A stretch of 64,000 nt of DNA from contig NZ_RYFF01000001.1 in NCBI RefSeq assembly GCF_004138165.1, positions 1 to 64,000 of the forward strand, read 5' to 3'. Below are positions 61,030 to 64,000 of this stretch, in pieces; the stretch's first letter is position 1, and the number at the start of each line of letters is the position of its first letter. Under the pieces are notes generated by a model, which was given only the letters and a program-made list of their open reading frames with translations, made no database searches and had not been told where the DNA came from. The translations under genes were made by a program, and so were the position numbers. This stretch comes from Candidatus Chloroploca sp. Khr17 (GTDB taxonomy: Bacteria > Chloroflexota > Chloroflexia > Chloroflexales > Chloroflexaceae).

Positions 61030-61812
61030 ATGGCCATCACATTGAAGAGCGCGCATCAGATCGAGTTGCTACGCGAGTCAGGGCAACTTGTGCGTGAAAC
61101 CTTCGAACTCCTGCGCACTCAGATTAGGCCGGGGATCACTACGCTGGAACTGGATGCCATTGCCGAAGAGTTTATCCGCTCGCGTGGAGCCGAACCAGTC
61201 TATAAAGGGTATGTACCCCAACGTCGCCGCGGTTGGCCCGCAACGCCACCGTTTCCGGGTACGATCTGTGCTTCGGTCAATGACGTCATTTGCCATGGTA
61301 TCCCCAGCAAGAAGGTTCGCCTCCGTCAGGGTGATATTATCGGCATTGATATTGGCCTGAGCCTCAACGGGTGGATCGGCGATGCCTGTGAGACCTTTCC
61401 GGTCGGCGAGATTGATGAAGCGACTCAGCGCTTGCTGAATACCGCCCGTCATTGTCTCGAACTTGGGATTGAACAGGCGCATCCCGGCAAAACGCTTGGT
61501 GATATTGGCGCGGTCATTCAGCGTTATGCCGAGGGCAATGGATTCAGTGTTGTACGCGAATATACTGGTCATGGTCTGGGACGAAACCTCCACGAAGATC
61601 CCACCATCCTGCATTATGGTGAACATGGAACAGGTCGTAAAATTATGACCGGGATGGTCTTTACCATCGAGCCAATGGTCAATGCCGGCGTTGCCGAGAC
61701 AAAGCTTGAACGTGATGGCTGGACCGTACGCACTGCTGATGGCAAGCGTTCGGCTCAGTTTGAACATACCCTTGCCATTACGGATCAAGGGCCGCTTTTA
61801 TTAACTGCATAA
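61030..61812 (+). CDS. map: Type I methionine aminopeptidase
   Basis: A 260-residue enzyme that removes initiator methionine from nascent proteins. All five metal ligands are visible: Asp in GIDIGLSLNG and Asp in IGDACETF, His in TGHGLGRNLHEDP, Glu in FTIEPM and Glu in QFEHTLAIT. The start MAITLKSAHQIELLRESG is family typical. A TATACT -10 lies at 60982-60987. It is followed six bases on by a small gene. Confidence 0.98.
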   Translation: MAITLKSAHQIELLRESGQLVRETFELLRTQIRPGITTLELDAIAEEFIRSRGAEPVYKGYVPQRRRGWPATPPFPGTICASVNDVICHGIPSKKVRLRQGDIIGIDIGLSLNGWIGDACETFPVGEIDEATQRLLNTARHCLELGIEQAHPGKTLGDIGAVIQRYAEGNGFSVVREYTGHGLGRNLHEDPTILHYGEHGTGRKIMTGMVFTIEPMVNAGVAETKLERDGWTVRTADGKRSAQFEHTLAITDQGPLLLTA

Positions 61813-61818
61813 ACAGAC

Positions 61819-62091
61819 ATGACAATACCACTCGAAACCCAATTAATCATGGCTCTGGTGGATGAAGATCAAGACGAAGCTCACCGGATTGCCGCCTTGT
61901 TACAGGCTCGTGGCGTCGATATGACGCTGATCGCAAGCTTGATTGAGGATCATCCCGACCAGGAAATAGCCCTCTATGCTGTCCTGAACGATGTTATACC
62001 CCTGTCACGTCGCGCTGCCAAACGCCGGGCAATCCGTGCTGCTGAAGAGCGCGATTGGGGCGATTGGGACGATGGTCGCCGCCAATCATGA
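61819..62091 (+). CDS. Small acidic protein of unknown function
   Basis: A 90-residue protein six bases after map. It starts METQL-like (MTIPLETQLIMALVDEDQDEAHRIAALLQ), helical and acidic at first, then basic (SRRAAKRRAIRAAEE) with a GDWDDG tail. I do not recognise a family. Its tight spacing suggests co-expression with map. Confidence 0.7.
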   Translation: MTIPLETQLIMALVDEDQDEAHRIAALLQARGVDMTLIASLIEDHPDQEIALYAVLNDVIPLSRRAAKRRAIRAAEERDWGDWDDGRRQS

Positions 62092-62145
62092 TTGGCGGCC
62101 AACCCCATGTCTCTTATTGTACACCTGCCCTGCTACGACAACAAA

Positions 62146-62238
62146 ATTTGTCATGCTGAACGCAGCGAAGCATTTTGGGTTCTGATGCACACGAGCGGCC
62201 CTTTGCTCTGGCTGCGCCTCTGCTCAGGTTGACATGGG
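62146..62238. repeat. TTGTCATGCTGAACG repeat, related to 2508-2582
   Basis: Left end TTTGTCATGCTGAACGCAGCGAAGC and right end GCTCAGGTTGACATGG form an imperfect inverted pair with inner AGCGAAG-like motifs, as in the element at 2508-2582. The rest of the 62092-62291 gap shows nothing else. Confidence 0.55.
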
Positions 62239-62291
62239 GATGGCATCCTGATGTTGGCATATGCAAGCCTTTGTTGTAATACTACTATACC

Positions 62292-62678
62292 ATGACGCAA
62301 AAACGAGCCGAACAGATCCACCGATTAAGCACAAATCCGATCGCTTCCAGCGTGCTGATCGTTGCAGGCGCATGCGAGATGCTGTTGCTCGCCCGGTTGG
62401 TAGCGCGGGCGCTTGCCGCACGCCCCGATAATCCGGTGATCATGGTATTGTACACGGTGACAGCCCCTTTCGTGAGGCCCTTTGATTTCTTGAATGCGAC
62501 CCAGCCACCTTTCGGGGCTGTGCTGGAATTCTCAACCCTGCTGGTCACCCTGCTGGTGCCGCTGCTTGCCCTCGTGATTTGGCACTATAGAAGTCAGCAC
62601 CACGATGGCGTGTACGTTGAGCGCAATGACGCTTGGGAGGCGAGCGCAACTAACCTTTCCGAACGAACGTCAACATAA
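62292..62678 (+). CDS. YggT-family-like membrane protein
   Basis: A 128-residue protein with two TM segments (VLIVAGACEMLLLARLVARAL and EFSTLLVTLLVPLLALVIWHY) around the loop NPVIMVLYTVTAPFVRPFDFL, which matches the YggT pattern of a TAPFVRPF-type motif between helices. YggT proteins are linked to division, chloroplast nucleoid or osmotic functions; the precise role is unclear. The C-terminus is hydrophilic. Confidence 0.72.
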   Translation: MTQKRAEQIHRLSTNPIASSVLIVAGACEMLLLARLVARALAARPDNPVIMVLYTVTAPFVRPFDFLNATQPPFGAVLEFSTLLVTLLVPLLALVIWHYRSQHHDGVYVERNDAWEASATNLSERTST

Positions 62679-62728
62679 GAAGATATGTTGTTCGTTTTAG
62701 AAGTGCCAACTTCATAATATTGCTCTAG

Positions 62729-63145
62729 ATGATGACAATGCTAGAAAACCTTAGTACTATTTTTTTTTGGATCCTGGTTGCCATGGGTGTTGCGCTGTTC
62801 ATTGCGGTGATCGGGCTCGCCTTGATGTGGCACCAGATCAAGGCGCTGCGTGTGCCGTACCACGCGGGCTTTTTTACGACCCTCCAGTATGTTCCGCTCT
62901 CACTGGTCATTTTGCTCGACTTGCTCGATTTTGCGCTCGATATTTTTGCTGCGCCGATTAGCTGGATTACCCTGGATCGCCTAGGGCTGCGTGGCTTGCG
63001 CAATAAGGCGGCGCTTGAGGCGCTCATTCCCTTTACTCAGCCGATTCCAACGTTTACCATTGCCTGGATCGCAACCCGTCTGCTCGATCTTGATGATACC
63101 GTTGTACCACAATTTATTGCTGGAGATGACCGTTCCCATGGATAG
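62729..63145 (+). CDS. Small membrane protein of unknown function
   Basis: A 138-residue protein with two TM segments (IFFWILVAMGVALFIAVIGLALM and VPLSLVILLDLLDFALDIFAAPISWI) and a short soluble tail (TRLLDLDDTVVPQFIAGDD). I recognise no family. It lies 50 bases after the YggT-like gene and ends shortly before a strong hairpin. Confidence 0.7.
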   Translation: MMTMLENLSTIFFWILVAMGVALFIAVIGLALMWHQIKALRVPYHAGFFTTLQYVPLSLVILLDLLDFALDIFAAPISWITLDRLGLRGLRNKAALEALIPFTQPIPTFTIAWIATRLLDLDDTVVPQFIAGDDRSHG

Positions 63146-63153
63146 TTGTTGTT

Positions 63154-63198
63154 TTGTCGCGCAGCAAGGTTAGCGTAGCTAACCTTGCTGCGCGACAA
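63154..63198. terminator. Perfect 21-bp hairpin after the small membrane protein gene
   Basis: Positions 63154-63174 (TTGTCGCGCAGCAAGGTTAGC) pair perfectly with 63178-63198 around GTA. It begins eight bases after the stop of the preceding gene. There is no U-tract, as with other hairpins in this window. Confidence 0.7.
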
Positions 63199-63224
63199 TG
63201 GAGTTGAGGGCGGTGAGGAGCAAG

Positions 63225-64000
63225 ATGATGACGGATGAGCCGGTACGCTTCAGGGGGGCCTGTCCCCACGATTGTCCCGATACGTGCGCAACGATTACCG
63301 AGGTGCAGGATGGGCGGGCCGTTCGGTTTTATGCTGATCCAGCACATCCGGTGACCCGCGGCTGGCTCTGCGCTAAGGTGCGCCCCTATCTTGAACGGGT
63401 GACAAGTGATGAGCGTCTGCTCTATCCGTTGCGGCGGGTAGGCCCCAAGGGCGCAGGTCAGTGGCAACGGATCAGTTGGGACGAGGCACTTGCCACCATT
63501 GCTGTCCGCTGGCAGGCGCTTATTGCTCAGTACGGAGCAGCGGCGATCCTGCCCTATTCGTATAGTGGCACCCTGGGCCTGGTGCAGACGGTGATGATGG
63601 ATGCACGTCTCTGGGGGCGGATGGGGGCAAGTGGGCTCGAGCGGGCGATCTGTTCGGCGGCGGCTCACGCAGCCGTGATGGCAACCCTCGGGGCACGCCA
63701 TAGTGCCGATTATGCCGATGTGCGCCAGAGCAAACTGGTCTTGATCTGGGGACACAATCCTGCGAGTACCGGGCCACATTTTATGCCCTTTCTCCGCGAG
63801 GCGCAGAAAGCCGGTACTTATGTGGTCGTTATCGATCCGCGCCGCACGCTGACGGCACGCTCGGCGGATGAACATCTGCAGCCCCGTCCCGCGACTGATG
63901 GGGCGCTGGCCCTCGGGTTGATGCATGTGATCTTTGCCGAGGGTTTGCACGATGAGGCCTGGCTTGAGGCGTATAGCCACGGCTGGCGTGAACTGCGCGA
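63225..64000 (+). CDS. Molybdopterin oxidoreductase, N-terminal part (cut by window edge)
   Basis: An open frame from tandem ATGs at 63225/63228 runs to the edge of the window (about 258 codons). It starts MMTDEPVRFRGACPHDCPDTCATI, with the CxxxC-type cluster (CPHDCPDTC) and a distal Cys in TRGWLCAKV, the pattern of a 4Fe-4S cluster in formate-dehydrogenase/nitrate-reductase-like enzymes. Next are RISWDEALATIAVRWQALIAQYG and LVLIWGHNPASTGPHFMPFL, then VVVIDPRRTLTARSADEHLQPRPATDGALALGLMHVI, which bind bis-MGD. It lies after a strong hairpin, so it starts a new transcript. The exact enzyme cannot be named without the rest. Confidence 0.9.
   Translation, partial: MMTDEPVRFRGACPHDCPDTCATITEVQDGRAVRFYADPAHPVTRGWLCAKVRPYLERVTSDERLLYPLRRVGPKGAGQWQRISWDEALATIAVRWQALIAQYGAAAILPYSYSGTLGLVQTVMMDARLWGRMGASGLERAICSAAAHAAVMATLGARHSADYADVRQSKLVLIWGHNPASTGPHFMPFLREAQKAGTYVVVIDPRRTLTARSADEHLQPRPATDGALALGLMHVIFAEGLHDEAWLEAYSHGWRELR

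Overview
The window looks like chromosome from a member of the Chloroflexota, most likely class Chloroflexia (Roseiflexus/Oscillochloris-like). This is an inference. It rests on gene content: Tad-type pilus genes without a secretin, several large secreted multidomain proteins (two ending in an LPL-x-x-R tail), an MglA/Roadblock cassette, an AfsR/SARP regulator, and abundant short palindromic intergenic repeats. No rRNA or other decisive marker is present. GC is moderately high and even, and nothing looks like a prophage, plasmid, CRISPR array or intact IS element.

Layout. 1-8131: N-terminus of a leftward membrane or secreted protein, two tandem PepF-type oligopeptidases, an EamA transporter, and an acyl-CoA synthetase followed by a split pair of MaoC-type dehydratases. 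8206-18139: a large secreted FG-GAP/discoidin protein, an AfsR-like regulator, a MazEF-type toxin-antitoxin pair and a secreted pappalysin-like (M43) protease. 18455-20010: FHA/winged-helix regulator and a histone-deacetylase-fold hydrolase. 20431-26992 (minus): a tight five-gene operon with circularly permuted ATP-grasp, Alpha-E, transglutaminase, a large GT-C-like membrane protein and a GNAT protein. 27213-31315 (minus): acyl-lipid desaturase, an unknown anchored protein, a DA1-like LIM/metallopeptidase, an esterase and a LysM protein. 31619-34034: VanZ-like protein, then rpsP-khpA-rimM.

34066-38288 (minus): purH-hisIE-hybrid histidine kinase operon. 38523-41146 (minus): two Roadblock proteins, MglA GTPase and a DUF4388/PATAN protein, preceded by a small HTH protein gene with a palindrome over the likely -35 region. 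41441-46619 (minus): ABC-2 permease, epoxide-hydrolase-like protein, and a subtilase with a CHRD domain inserted before its catalytic domain. 46800-46876: tRNA-Pro(GGG) with its own promoter and terminator. 47010-60400: nine rightward genes, namely a 1,607-aa SdrD/DUF11 surface protein followed by TadE, TadG-like, CpaB, CpaF, CpaE, a second divergent CpaF with a C-terminal extension, TadB and TadC. 60535-64000: LysM lipoprotein, map, small proteins, YggT-like protein and the start of a molybdopterin oxidoreductase.

The most interesting units are the Tad-like operon with its built-in giant surface protein, the five-gene ATP-grasp/Alpha-E/transglutaminase operon, the CHRD-subtilase, the bacterial DA1-like protein, and the MglA/Roadblock cassette with its putative operator. 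The intergenic regions carry at least six families of palindromic or terminal-inverted-repeat elements, and many gene ends have strong perfect hairpins without a U-tract.
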